The translations under genes and the position numbers were made by a program. The notes beneath the pieces are model-generated. The model was given only the letters and a program-made list of their open reading frames with translations, ran no database searches and was not told the origin of the DNA. Below, piece after piece: positions 11,687 to 22,540 of a DNA stretch of 64,000 bases (positions are counted from its first letter, which is position 1; every line of letters begins with the position of its first letter). The stretch lies in NCBI GenBank assembly GCA_000729835.1, contig JFHB01000136.1:1-64000 (forward strand), given 5' to 3'. This stretch comes from Atkinsonella hypoxylon. Taxonomy: Eukaryota; Ascomycota; Sordariomycetes; Hypocreales; Clavicipitaceae.

Positions 11687-12322
11687 CTACTTTGGTCCTG
11701 TATCAAGGCCAGCCTCGCGTCGCATCTCCTCCCGTCGCGCATCTGCCTCCTTCTGCTGCACTTTGGCCGCGCTGAGAACGGCCTTCTTTCGTCTCTCTTC
11801 TTCCTCCTTGAGAACTACCCAGACTAGATGAGACCACAAACCGTCAGCTTTCCGCACGTAGATCAGTAGTTTTGACGAAGCACTCGTCCCATCACTTCCT
11901 CTAGCTTCAAATGGGGCCGACCAGAACAAAGATGGGAGGGTAAAAAACAGAAAAAAAAAAAAAAAAAAACCGCAGCTCCAAAACATACTTGGCTTATCCG
12001 ACTTAGAGTACTCCTTCAAGCGCGTAACAAAGTCATCAAATTCCTGCTGTCTCTCCTCCCTGCCTTCGATGCTCTTCTTCAGCAAATCGGGGTTGTATCG
12101 CGACCGAAGTTCTTCCTCCGAAGGGGTTAATCGCATCGTGAGAAGGGGTCCGCCTATACTAATTGCTGCGCCGCTATTCACATTAAAATTAGCTTTGACC
12201 ATCTTTCGTGAAAACCCATGTGTCCGCTCTCTCATGTGGAGGATCAACGCTGCCGTGCCGTAGAAGACGAACCCGAGTATGACTTTGGCCCAGAGCTTCC
12301 AATTCGTAGCTTGTTTGGCCAT
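11687..12322 (-). CDS. cbp4: CBP4, mitochondrial complex III assembly factor
   Basis: Small inner-membrane protein that, with Cbp3-Cbp6, stabilises newly made cytochrome b during assembly of the bc1 complex. Three exons (12273-12322, 11989-12173, 11687-11823) give 123 aa. Exon 1 reads MAKQATNWKLWAKVIL and runs into one hydrophobic segment (about residues 12-30, GGAAISIGGPLL). The family block LTPSEEELRSRYNPDL follows, then RQQEFDDFVTRLKEYSKSDKP. Intron 2 interrupts KP|IWVVLKEEEE. The tail is a charged helix ending AGLDTGPK. Intron 2 carries a long A-tract. The first intron lacks a stop in its reading frame, so the uninterrupted frame wrongly suggests an insertion. Length and motifs match CBP4 well. 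Confidence 0.92.
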   Translation of the reverse strand: MAKQATNWKLWAKVILGFVFYGTAALILHMRERTHGFSRKMVKANFNVNSGAAISIGGPLLTMRLTPSEEELRSRYNPDLLKKSIEGREERQQEFDDFVTRLKEYSKSDKPSMFWSCGFFFFFFLFFTLPSLFWSAPFEARGSDGTSASSKLLIYVRKADGLWSHLVWVVLKEEEERRKKAVLSAAKVQQKEADARREEMRREAGLDTGPK

Positions 12323-13024
12323 GACTGGTTTGTCGGTGCGGTAGCTTCTGTAAGTCTGGGGTAGATGCGTATTTAGTCTCTCGGTATCGCTTGCCAATTC
12401 GCGCGGTTCCTTTCAAACTGCGTCGTGCCGGTTTGGCCTTTTTTGGCTCGGAGAAGTGGTGATGATGATCCTCAGCTGCGATTTTGCCGTTTGAGAATGG
12501 ATGGGGTAGGCGGTCTGAGAATGTAGACATCATCGGTTTCCATTTCTTTTTAGGGGGGCAGTGGCTGGTGGGTGTGTCTTGGTGCATATGCAATCAAGTC
12601 GGGTTTAGTAGATAGTCGGGACGCCGAATGGGAGACCGAGGAAAGAACTGAATATCCCAGTTGCCATGTGTATAGTTAGTGGCTCAACTTCCGCCAACGG
12701 TCAATTCTTTTTGTAGTCTTCTTCTCTTTCTGCAGCATTCAGATGCGACACGTGTTGTAGGTTATTTTCACATCCCCGAGACCAGCTGGGTGTGCTTCAC
12801 GAGACATAGTAACTGATATTGCTGAGCATTTTCAAGGTTTGTCATTATATGGCAATCCCGAATTGTAATGAATAGCTTCCAATCTAGTTTAAAAAGGGTG
12901 TTTGTTCATAATTTTCAAATGAGCCAGATTCGTGGCTTGCTTGCAGCATAAATATCAAGTCGTGGCAAACATTCATTCGCGCCCAATAACATCCACGAGA
13001 AATCTTCAAATAACAGATTATGAC
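12323..13024. other. Intergenic region, cbp4 promoter side
   Basis: 702 bp upstream of cbp4 and downstream of the epoxide hydrolase. It contains the cbp4 leader. A reading frame continues upstream of the cbp4 ATG to about 12593, but its residues are not conserved in character. No further gene was seen. Confidence 0.5.
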
Positions 13025-14427
13025 CTACAGTCTCGCATACGGCACATCCTGCGGCTGCTTATTCTCAGCAGCAAACTGCGATGCAATCTGCTTGGCACCC
13101 CCCTCAAACATGCTTCTCACATCATTCACGAGCTCCTCGGGCCGCTCGTGAGCTGCAAAATGTCCCCCAGACGAGTGGACCTTCTCGTACACCACAGGCC
13201 CCAAGGTTCTACCCCAAGTGAGCGGAGGCAGAGTCAGGTCCTTTGGAAAGTAAGATAAGCCCAATAGGACTTTGGGCACGTATTCCCATGCTTTGGCCGT
13301 GATCTCGAGCTGGGAGTGCGTTGCTTCATAATAGATGCGTACGCTGGCGGCAGCACCAGCTGTGGAGAATTGGTAGACAGAGATCCAGGTCAAGATCTCG
13401 TCGTCGGTCCAAGGATAGTTCTCTGTCCAATCATGCAGCTTCTCATAAATCCAAGCCAGAAGGGACACGGGGTCCGTGAGAGCGATTCCGATCGTGGAAG
13501 GGCGCGTGCTCTGTTCGGCGAAGTATCCTCTGCCTTCGGTCAGAAACCATTGGGAACGCTCGTGGAACTCCTTCTCGTAGCTGGTCGAGGGTGTGAATTT
13601 ATGCCGGAGATAAAGCATTGGTTGCTTGATGAAACTGGGGGGACTCTTGGCTCCGACCATGTTCACGTGGGATGCGAGGCAGTGCTCCGGGTAGAGCACG
13701 CCTATTATGCGAGTGATCGTATATCCCCAGTCGCCGCCTTGCGTGACTAGTGATGATTCCAACTGTTAGCGCAACCGCGAGGAGTGATGACTAGAAATCT
13801 GTTCTGCGCCAGTACGCTACATACCGTACTTGTCGTAACCAAGGTTGAGCATAAGCTTGTGGCAAACCTCAGCGTACTGGGGAATGCCAAATCCTCTCTT
13901 CTTCACTCCCCCTGAGAAGCCATAATTTGGAAGAGATGGTGCAACGACATGAAAAGAAGGCCCGTCCGTAGCTTCTGTCAGAAGAGGTAAGATCTTGGCC
14001 ACTTCCATAAAGTGTCCCGGCCCTGCACAACCACGGAGGGTTAGTCTCTCTTGAATCGCGTCACTCGAATTTACGGCGACTGGGCTGCATGATGCTCACA
14101 TCCATGGCAGAAGAGCAAGGGAATGCTTCCAGGTCGTGAACTCGTCTTGTACACAAAGTGAATTGCAAGACCTCCGAATCCCTCAACGTCCACAGTTGTC
14201 TGAAACTGCGGCAACGTGGAATTGAGCTTTGCTTCCTGTGCGCGCCAATCGAAGCCATCCTGCCAGTACTTTGCGAGACGCAGAATGTCATTGCGCGGCG
14301 CCCCGTACGCCCAGTCGTTGGAGAATTCGACTTCATCGGGAAGGTCAGAAAGGGCCAGCTTCTCTTTAAGTCTCCCTATGGCAGCATCAGGCACGTCAAT
14401 CGTGTAGGGTGTGATGTTGTTAGCCAT
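13025..14427 (-). CDS. Epoxide hydrolase, alpha/beta-hydrolase fold, EHN domain
   Basis: Hydrolyses epoxides to vicinal diols, usually in detoxification or secondary metabolism. Three exons (14100-14427, 13825-14022, 13025-13746) give 415 aa, typical for microsomal-type epoxide hydrolases. The N-terminal EHN domain covers about residues 1-110. The oxyanion motif HGWPGH is at 108-113, with its Trp codon split by intron 1. The nucleophile is Asp181 in GGDWG, immediately after intron 2. The catalytic histidine is probably His371 in SGGHFAAHE. No signal peptide or N-terminal membrane anchor is visible, so a cytosolic enzyme is likely. The gene is divergent from fumarase and is not part of a visible cluster. 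The physiological substrate is unknown. Confidence 0.93.
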
Positions 14428-15115
14428 TCTGGAGAGTATACTTTGCTAGTCTTATTCTTCTATGGCTTATGAGAGGAAAGATATGCGTAATTAATTAGGA
14501 CAGATGCTTCGGCAACATATGGTTGCCTGTCCCGTTTTGAGTTGGCTGGTGAAGTGGCCTGATGCAGAACAAATCGGACAACGTGCATGCAGACAGGTAT
14601 CTCCGATTACAAATCAAGGTGGCTAGGCATCTTGGAACATTCAATAGCCCGAGGAGTTCACTCCAGGAACGTTCACGGTGTCTCGCACGCCCTCACAACA
14701 GAATGTGTAATAAAGTTCACGCATTCGTGAACGCATTCGTGAACGCATTCGTGTTTCAAAAGCGGCACTTTGCGCCCTAACATATCGGAAGTCGCGGGTC
14801 CTAGCGGCGACAGGACAAACCGAAATTCCGATGCCTAATTTCGGTTCTTCGCCATTTGTTGAGAGAAAAGCGCTGGAGCGCAAGGGAAAAACCGGGACGT
14901 CATTTTATTCCCTCCTATTTGGACCGCGCCAGCGCATAAGATTTCTTTTCTTTTCCTTGTTTTCCTTTTTTTTTTTTTAAATGAAATTTCTGGCATTTTT
15001 GGCGGCATCGGCGTTGGTCCTTTCTTGATTTCCTAGAGTATACGAAAAAAAAAAATAACATATCCACAAGGAGTCAGAGACCACATCGTCATCCAGCCGG
15101 CCAAAGCGACTGACC
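14428..15115. promoter_or_regulatory. Divergent promoter region, epoxide hydrolase and fumarase
   Basis: 688 bp between the two start codons. It contains a 12-bp tandem array with internal dyad symmetry (14715-14753, listed separately) and T/A tracts at about 14967-14979 and 15044-15055. Promoter function is inferred from gene orientation. Confidence 0.5.
14715..14753. repeat. Triplicated 12-bp repeat with palindromic unit
   Basis: The unit ACGCATTCGTGA occurs nearly three times in tandem from 14719. Each junction forms the inverted repeat GTTCACG-catt-CGTGAAC (first copy 14715-14732), so the array is a series of dyads that could bind a dimeric regulator. It lies about 290 bp upstream of the epoxide hydrolase start and about 360 bp upstream of fumarase. 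Confidence 0.85.
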
Positions 15116-16962
15116 ATGTTGCGATCCGCTTCGAGCAGAGCGTTGGCTTCGGGCCTGGGCAAGAGCGCCGTCCCGGCCGTCGGGCGAGCTACAGCTGCAG
15201 CTTCGTCAGCCAAAGTCACATGGACCCCGCAGCTGCAACTGCATCAAGTCCAGACAGCCCGTCTTGGTCGAATCGTCTCTAGCAGAGGCATTCACGGCAC
15301 CGTACGAAACATGGCTCCAGCTACGCGAACCGAGAGCGACGCCTTTGGCGAGATCCAAGTCCCTGCTGACAAGTACTGGGGCGCCCAGACGGAGCGATCC
15401 CTCGAGAACTTCCGCATTAACCAGCCCCAGGATCGCATGCCTCCTCCCATTGTCAAGGCCTTTGGTATCTTGAAGGGAGCTGCTGCCACTGTCAACATGC
15501 GATATGGCCTCGGTGAGTCTCAACCGCATCTTGCTCCTCGTCGCCATCGTCTCGAGCCTTGCTACATATTGACAAGGTGCCCGAGTCGCAGCGCACTTGC
15601 AAACCCCCCTCCCCTTCTCTCGCCCATCACTGACACTTTCCCCTCTCGATCACCAGATCCCAAGATTGGCGAGGCCATTCAGCAAGCTGCCAAGGAGGTT
15701 GCGGATGGCAAGCTCATGGACCACTTCCCCCTCGTCGTCTGGCAAACCGGCTCCGGCACGCAGTCCAACATGAACGCCAACGAGGTCATTTCCAACCGAG
15801 CCATCGAGCTTCTCGGCGGCCAGATGGGAAGCAAGAAGCCCGTCCACCCCAACGACCACGTCAACCGCAGCGCCTCCTCCAACGACACCTTCCCGACAGT
15901 CATGCACATTGCTGCCGTCCTCGAGCTGGAGAACGAGCTGCTCCCCTCCCTGCGCAGCCTCCGCGCAGCTCTCCAGGCCAAGGTGGACGACTTCGAAGCC
16001 AAGAAGATCATCAAGATCGGACGAACACACCTGCAGGATGCCACGCCCCTGACCCTTGCTCAGGAATTCTCCGGCTACGTCGCCCAGCTCGACTTCAGCA
16101 TCAAGCGCATCGAAGGCGCCCTGCCCGACCTGCGCCTCCTTGCACAGGGTGGCACTGCAGTAGGCACCGGCATCAACACCTTTGAAGGCTTTGCCGAGGC
16201 CATCGCCGAGGAAGTCTCCAAGATGACGGGCACCGAGTTCAAGACTGCCCCCAACAAGTTCGAGGCTCTTGCCGCCCACGATGCCATCGTCCAGGCCCAC
16301 GGCAGCCTCAACACCCTCGCCACCTCTCTCACCAAGATTGCCCAGGACATTCGCTATCTCGGTAGTGGTCCTCGCTGCGGTCTCGGCGAACTCGCTTTGC
16401 CCGAAAACGAGCCCGGAAGCAGCATCATGCCCGGCAAGGTCAACCCCACGCAGTGCGAGGCCCTCACCATGGTCTGCGCCCAAGTCATGGGGAACAATGT
16501 CGCTACCACAATCGGCGGCATGAACGGCCAGTTCGAGCTCAACGTCTACAAGCCCCTCATCATCCGCAACCTCCTGCACAGCTCGCGCATTCTAGCCGAC
16601 GGAATGCGCTCTTTCGAAAAGAACCTCGTTGTCGGTCTGCAGGCCAACGAGGAAAAGATTGCTCAAATCATGAAGGAGTCGTAAGTCATTCATTCCCCGC
16701 GACCATGCTCGGAAAATCCAGTCTTTTCTATACACACCGATAACTATATGAATGCTAATTGCCATGCCATAGCCTCATGCTGGTTACTTGCCTCAACCCC
16801 AAGATTGGCTACGACATGGCCTCCAAGGTCGCCAAGAACGCTCACAAGAAGGGTCTTACTCTCAAGGAGAGCGCCATGGAGCTGCGGGCTCTCACACCTG
16901 AAGAGTTCGATTCTCTTGTCAGGCCTGAGCTCATGATTGGTCCTGCTCCTTACAAAAAATAG
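15116..16962 (+). CDS. fum1: Fumarate hydratase, class II (fumarase), mitochondrial
   Basis: Interconverts fumarate and L-malate in the TCA cycle as a homotetramer. Three exons (15116-15512, 15657-16680, 16773-16962) give 536 aa. Residues 1-65 are Arg/Ser/Ala-rich without acidic residues, a mitochondrial presequence. Mature sequence begins around MAPATRTESDAFGEIQV (second in-frame ATG at 15311, context AACATGG), which could start a cytosolic form. Superfamily motifs: TGSGTQSNMNANEV, GRTHLQDATP, and the flexible catalytic loop GSSIMPGKVNP with Ser387/Ser388. Intron 1 is 144 nt, a multiple of three and stop-free, so the genomic frame reads straight through it; homology requires removing it (NMRYGL|DPKIGEAI). 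The gene converges on the RdRP gene, with 321 bp between the stops. Confidence 0.96.
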
Positions 16963-17283
16963 AATGTCTAGCAAGCACAATGCTCCAACGTGAACTAAAA
17001 GGAATAAAGAATGAGAGCCATGACGACACTGCCATGAGAGCAATGACTTGAAAGTAGAAACAAACGCCTCCTGACATAGCATCGAGTTATAGTAGATCAA
17101 TCTCCTAATAGGAAGAAAACTGTAAATGCGCGTGGAGACGAGCTTGCACTGTTTGAGAAATGTCAAGGGCTGGAAACATCTTGGTTTTGTCATTCTTGGT
17201 CATTGCAAAGCCAGGTACGACTCATGTCTATATATTTCTAGCAAATTCGGTTCTACCTTGCCACAACCCGCCTCGATACCCCA
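16963..17283. other. Convergent 3' intergenic region
   Basis: 321 bp between the stops of fumarase and the RNA-dependent RNA polymerase. Both 3' UTRs must fit or overlap here. No gene was seen. Confidence 0.6.
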
Positions 17284-20200
17284 TCACTCCCCTATTCCCA
17301 GCAAAGCGGTCAATCGATCAATCGAAGCTTCTCCTGCCAAGTCCGCATTCAAGTTTACACCGGTCTGATTATCCTCCATCGCAACGTCTTCGACTGAAGC
17401 AGTAGTATCTGCTGCTGCGGCCACTTCATTCTTTCCTTCCAAGCTCATTCCTGGATGACTGGATGCGAGAGGCTGTTTGTCGCCATGAACAGCCGCCTCT
17501 CTCGGCGCTGTTAGAGACTTGGAGCCTCCGAACAAGGACTGCATGTTGTTATTAGTGGCAGGCAGTCGAGCACCTGCCACAAGAACGGCCTTTCCAGGCT
17601 TGTATCTCTTACCCATGGCGAGCCGAATCATAACGTGAGGAAAAATCCATGGCAAGCTGATCAAGGGCATGACAGGCTTGGAGTAAGTAATGTCAATAGC
17701 GTCCCCGCTCGGCCCGTTTTCGAGCGCCGCCTTTACCTCTTCTTCTGTAACCTTGTAAATGGCAGCCACAAGCCTGTCCAAATGGTCCTCATACTCCGCT
17801 CCATCAATGACATCGTAGCAATACTGTCTGAAGCGCTGCTTAACTGCGCCATACTCTCGCCCAATACTCTCCTGCCTCTTGTAATCGCTACCAATCTTCG
17901 GCTTAGACATGCACCAGCCGGTATAAAGCTCAAATTCTGTCTCAACATTATATTGAGCAAGAAGACGTCGAATACAAATGTCATACTCTTTCTTAGTATC
18001 CTTGGCGGTTTGAAGCATATTCTCTTCGAATTCGAATTGTTCCGTGATCCTTTTATCAAAGGCGTGCTCCCAATTTGGGTTGAACTTGGTGCTATGTTTG
18101 TGGACTTCGTCATATATAAGACCCAATGCCTTGTCCGAGTGATAATGGCTTCTCTTTTCCATGAAATGCGGCCAAACCCTTGGTTGATCTCGAATGCTGA
18201 AATTGGCGGCCTCTCCAGTCTTTGGATAATCCACCGCCTGGGAGTGTTTTTCTGCTAGAGAGAGACCTTCAAACGCCACGATTAGTGCTAGACTCGAAGT
18301 GTGTGGTCAAGGGGGGATAGGGAATATCTTACACATTGGTGACTTTGGCCCTTCTTTGTCGGCACACGCCAAATGTGATGTTGCAATTAGAGCTAGAACG
18401 TCGTTTTTCAAGTACGAAACGAAGAATTCTCGCATATCATCAACAGAGACGTCCCGATCCAATTCCTTGGCTTTTGGTCCTTCATAATTCATGGGAGGAT
18501 GGTTCCATTCACTAGGAATAAGGTCAGGGTCCCAGATAACAAAGTAGTCATCTCCGTCAAGGTCACCGCCAGACAACATGCTGGGGACTGGGCGATCCCC
18601 TGTGGAGGGGAAGACAACAAGATTAACCAAGTGTCGCAGTTTCGGGTTGTCAACTGCTTGTACGACTCGAATATCCCCAGGATGAAGTGAAGGGTTTCGT
18701 CCAATGATGCACGTCCCTTTTATTACTGTCTTTTGCATGTAACTTTTCGAAATCTGCAAAAAAATCTGAGGCAGCTGGTTAATGTCTTGTTCAGAGCACC
18801 CTTCGGTTGCGCGCGAGTGGCCTCGTAAAGTCCCTGTTTCGTCCGCAACCCCCAGAACGAACGCACTTTTAGCCACATGTATACGCGCCTTTTCTTTCAG
18901 CAGCTTAAATGACCATGATATCCAAAGTTTCAACAGATTGGATGTGAACGGCTCTTCAGCAGTCTTAAACCCAGCCTTTAGAAGCTCAGCTAGGATAAGT
19001 GTGTGTTGGTTCTCGTCGACAAATTTCGTCAGTAATTCAACAGCTGCGGTGCTATTTGATGCAGCATTCTCAAAGGATTCAATCTGATTTCTCAAGAGCT
19101 TTAGAAATGTTTTGCGCGGTACGCCAAGGCTCTCAAGTAAAGTGATCGTCTGCCGATTTAACGTTGCAGTGGCATAAGATGCGTACCGTATTACCTCTAG
19201 TCTTTTTGATAGAGACTTAAACTTCTCTTGCGAACTGCGAATGTGTACTTTCTTCCACCCGATCTCTGGCCACACAGTCAGAACTCCTTTGCTACCCCCC
19301 ATGCGAAACTGGAACGCAGTTGGTTCGCTTAGGACGTCCAAAACCATATCATGTGTGATTGATTGTGCGAAGTACTTCGAAATACAGCCAACACCATCAG
19401 TAAAACAATACCCATTCCGATTGATGTCCGATATGTATTCGACTTCTGGGACAGGAATGCCTCCTATTTCTCTTGTTGTAGAAAAACACTGCCCTAAGCG
19501 AGCGGCATATTTCGCAACGACCTTGATGTGATCGAACTCACCCATCCACGCGCGGATGTCATCACAAGAGACATAATCAGTAGGGCAAAAGAAGTAAGCA
19601 CCACATTCTCGGAGTTGCGAGTTCCCAAAAGCAAGGAACTCATGTACGCGGTCTCCAATGCGGATTCCTTGGAACAATACCCTTCTCACACGATCCCAAA
19701 TTTCATCATTGTTTTGGTTGTTCGCCTGGATGCGGCCGAATTCGGCTTCCCCAAGGAATTGGATGCGTAAGAAGCGATCCTGCATGTGACTGTACTGTCG
19801 GACAACTCGGTTAGAAGTTTCAACTGTTGGTGAAGAAAAAAGTATTGTCGTTGGTGTAATGGACGCCTTGCGAACATACGCACAGTAATGGGGAACCCTC
19901 TTATTGAGGGTAAAGTATTTTGCGTCTTCCATTTCGAACAGGTCCAAGGGGTTAAAAAGTCCCTCATTTTGATCGGCAAGATATTCAAGTCGCCGAGTGG
20001 CATCCACAACTTCAAGGGAAGCCAGGCGCTGAAGAAAATCGAGACCAATTGTATATTCATTTAGCATACCCCTTGATATGCAGACTTCGAGCTGATAACG
20101 AACCTTGAAGTCCAGATGCACGCGATTGAAGTCCCGATGCACGCTAGGCATGAGTCCAAGCAACGCTGAAGAGGGTTGACCTGTACCTGCTATAGTGGGA

Positions 20201-21216
20201 CTGTCTAAGTATCGCCATGCGGTGAGAGTCTTGCCTGCCCTTTCAAAATCACAATTTGGGTGGATGAACACATTGCATTCAGATAGGTCAGACTGGAGAC
20301 GTGTGTAAATCTCCTCTTTGAGATTAGCCTTAAAAGATAATCGAATCGCTGTCCATCGCCCAATATTGATGTGTTTGTCCGCCATGTCATTTTCTAGGGC
20401 AACTGGAAGTCGCATTTGACCATCATTTTGCGTTATAGTTGTCGCTCGGCACCAAGCGCTATCTGGACTCCATCTTTGCGGATTACCTTGAAAAGTTTCC
20501 AGGATATTGTCGCATTTTCGAAAGTAATCGGGAGGATGTGAAAGAACAAGGACTAATTGTCGTGATTTTGTCTCTTTGCCTTCTAGCACCATCTTAATGG
20601 AGGATACCATAACAACAATTTTGAAATCTCTGGATGTTGCCCAGTTGTTTGATTTTTTGGGCTGCGTAGAATAAGAGAAGAATACATTGATAAGTTTTTT
20701 CTGCAAATCGAATTCGGTTCGTAAGGCTTGCTGAGAGTCAAGTAATTTCATTACACGCATCGTTGTTGGTTTCAGCATGAACCCAAAGGCTAGGGAAACT
20801 AACGGGAGGTTCATCTTGTCCAGTGGAATCTGGCCAGTACCTGTAGGATGTTCTTTTGGTTTATCAACCCATTCCTTAATATCCAACGTCAGACTGTTTT
20901 GCTGGCCTGAATGTTGAACTTGGACGGCTTTCAGCCAAAACTTGCGAGCCGGCGGAGGCTCGAATACCACTTTTGCGGCCATTGTTCCTAAATTTTTCCT
21001 GGGGTTCATTAATTCAATCAAAGAAACGGTTCCATGCGGCAAAAGCCATTGCCAGATGTCCTTCGCAGACACATCTAGAGGAAGCGTTTGAACTAAAATC
21101 GTGAGTTTGGGTTTGCTGCGCCATTCCTCGGTTGAGAGTGACGATCGAGCGGAAACAGATTTTGCTTTTTGACTCGTCGAAGTGCGCTGGCGCTGTCTTG
21201 AACGCGGCAAAACCAT
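17284..21216 (-). CDS. RNA-dependent RNA polymerase, QDE-1/RDR family
   Basis: Cell-encoded polymerase that makes double-stranded RNA for silencing, the family of QDE-1, SAD-1 and RRP-3 in Neurospora and Rdp1 in fission yeast. Two exons (18333-21216 and 17284-18266; 66-nt intron) give 1288 aa. The intron sits in KSPM|C with Cys codon T|GT. The catalytic double-psi beta-barrel loop reads SGGDLDGDDYF; the metal-binding Asp triad is within DLDGD at residues 885-889. An RRM-like segment near residues 35-75 (LTILVQTLPLDVSAKDIWQWL) suggests the SAD-1/Rdp1-like branch rather than QDE-1, but that placement needs a tree. DGVGCISKYFAQ and AVDYPKTGE are further family blocks. The C-terminal 110 residues are low in conservation. 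No premature stops are seen. Confidence 0.95.
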
Positions 21217-22540
21217 CGTTGCGGATAATTCTTGGCAAATGTCTCAGACACAGTTAGTGTGTATATGTAAAATAGAAAGAGAGAGAATTAGAGAAAGAAA
21301 GTAAAATCAAGTCAGAGAGGCAACTGAAACTCACTTTGAATTCACCTTGTAAACAGTGACCCTGTTATTTTTACAGCTGCCAACACCGCAAAGCCGGGTG
21401 CTGGAGACACTTTTCAGTCCATAGAATTCTCACGAACTTTTACCGAAGAGTTGTGACAGTTTTTGGTCTGTCGCCTAAGAGCTTACGAGGGCGTGACTGT
21501 TACTAGAAACCAGCTTGGAGCGCATAGGCAGGAAGGTAGGTACCTCGTACCTCGTGCCTTAGGTACCTAGGTACCTAGTAGGTCTAGTCATGTGCATCGC
21601 GTCGCGTGATTCATTCCATAATGCAGATGCGGCGTCTGACACGTGGAAGGCGCAACCCAATGTGGGATGAACGATATGACGGAGCGCCATGTCGTCAATG
21701 AATCTGAAGAGAGATGTAAGATACCGTAAATAGCTATTGACGTAATTAATATTACCTGAAATCCCATCCAAACCTTCCACGGTCTTCCACACTCCCAAAA
21801 AGGACTAGCGGACGGCCCAGGGGAAACACTCTCTTAGTACGGCTTAGATACCTCAAAGTACACAATATAATCTCCAATTAAATCTAGGTATGTACCTATT
21901 TATAAGTACGCCACTACTTGCTCTGTACCTGAACTTATCATCAAAAAAGTGCTCTTTGCCTCGTGTTATTCGATTGGCCAGTCAGCCAGCCGCAGACGCT
22001 GGGCCGTCGCGAGGCCGCGGTACAGACCGGGACAGAAAACAACTAAACTACCGGCTCATCTACAGCTACAGCATCCCTGCACCAAACCTTGAAAATTCAC
22101 CTCCATCCTAGAAATTCGTGTCCCATGCCGATCTGGCCAGCCCCCACGCGACACGAGAGTTGACAGATAAAGATAAGCCAAGGTTCAAGGCGCCCTCTTC
22201 GTCCCTCGTCCGCGGTATTGTCTTCCAGTCCACCACCTGCAGCCTCCCTTCTGCCTCGACCCATCTCTAATCCCCCGACTCGCGACTGAGCCTCAACTTG
22301 AAAAAGGCCTAGGGCTTCGGCGTCGGATCAAGTCACGAATTACTTTCTCGCTCGGCCACTTTTTCCGGATCCTTTGTTCTCTCGTGCGCCTGACTGCATC
22401 GTCACCCCTCTTGGCTGACACGCCGCAAACTCACCACAAGGATCGCACGGCGGACTGGTATGCTCTGAATCGCCGTCCACGGGGGTGGTGAAATACATGC
22501 TGACTCTAGCTCACAGCTGCCTTCTTTCCCGTTGCCAACC
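21217..22540. promoter_or_regulatory. Divergent intergenic region, RdRP and phosphotransferase
   Basis: 1.3 kb between the start codons of the two divergent genes. It contains a cluster of TAGGTACCT palindromes (21535-21586) and a further copy near 21884-21905. The right half (about 22180-22540) is C/T-rich, like many fungal promoters and leaders. No gene was seen. Confidence 0.5.
21535..21586. repeat. TAGGTACCT palindrome cluster
   Basis: Several overlapping copies of GGTACC and CCTAGG-centred palindromes (AGGTAGGTACCTCGTACC..., then TAGGTACCTAGGTACCTAG). Similar short clusters recur elsewhere in the window at 27441-27476, 36386-36409, 37698-37725, 38093-38110, 38167-38212 and 57253-57272, always outside genes. 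Confidence 0.85.

Noticed and set aside
15650..16579. 309-codon minus-strand frame inside fumarase
   Set aside because: Antisense shadow of a codon-biased, GC-rich gene; residues mirror the coding strand and no family fits.
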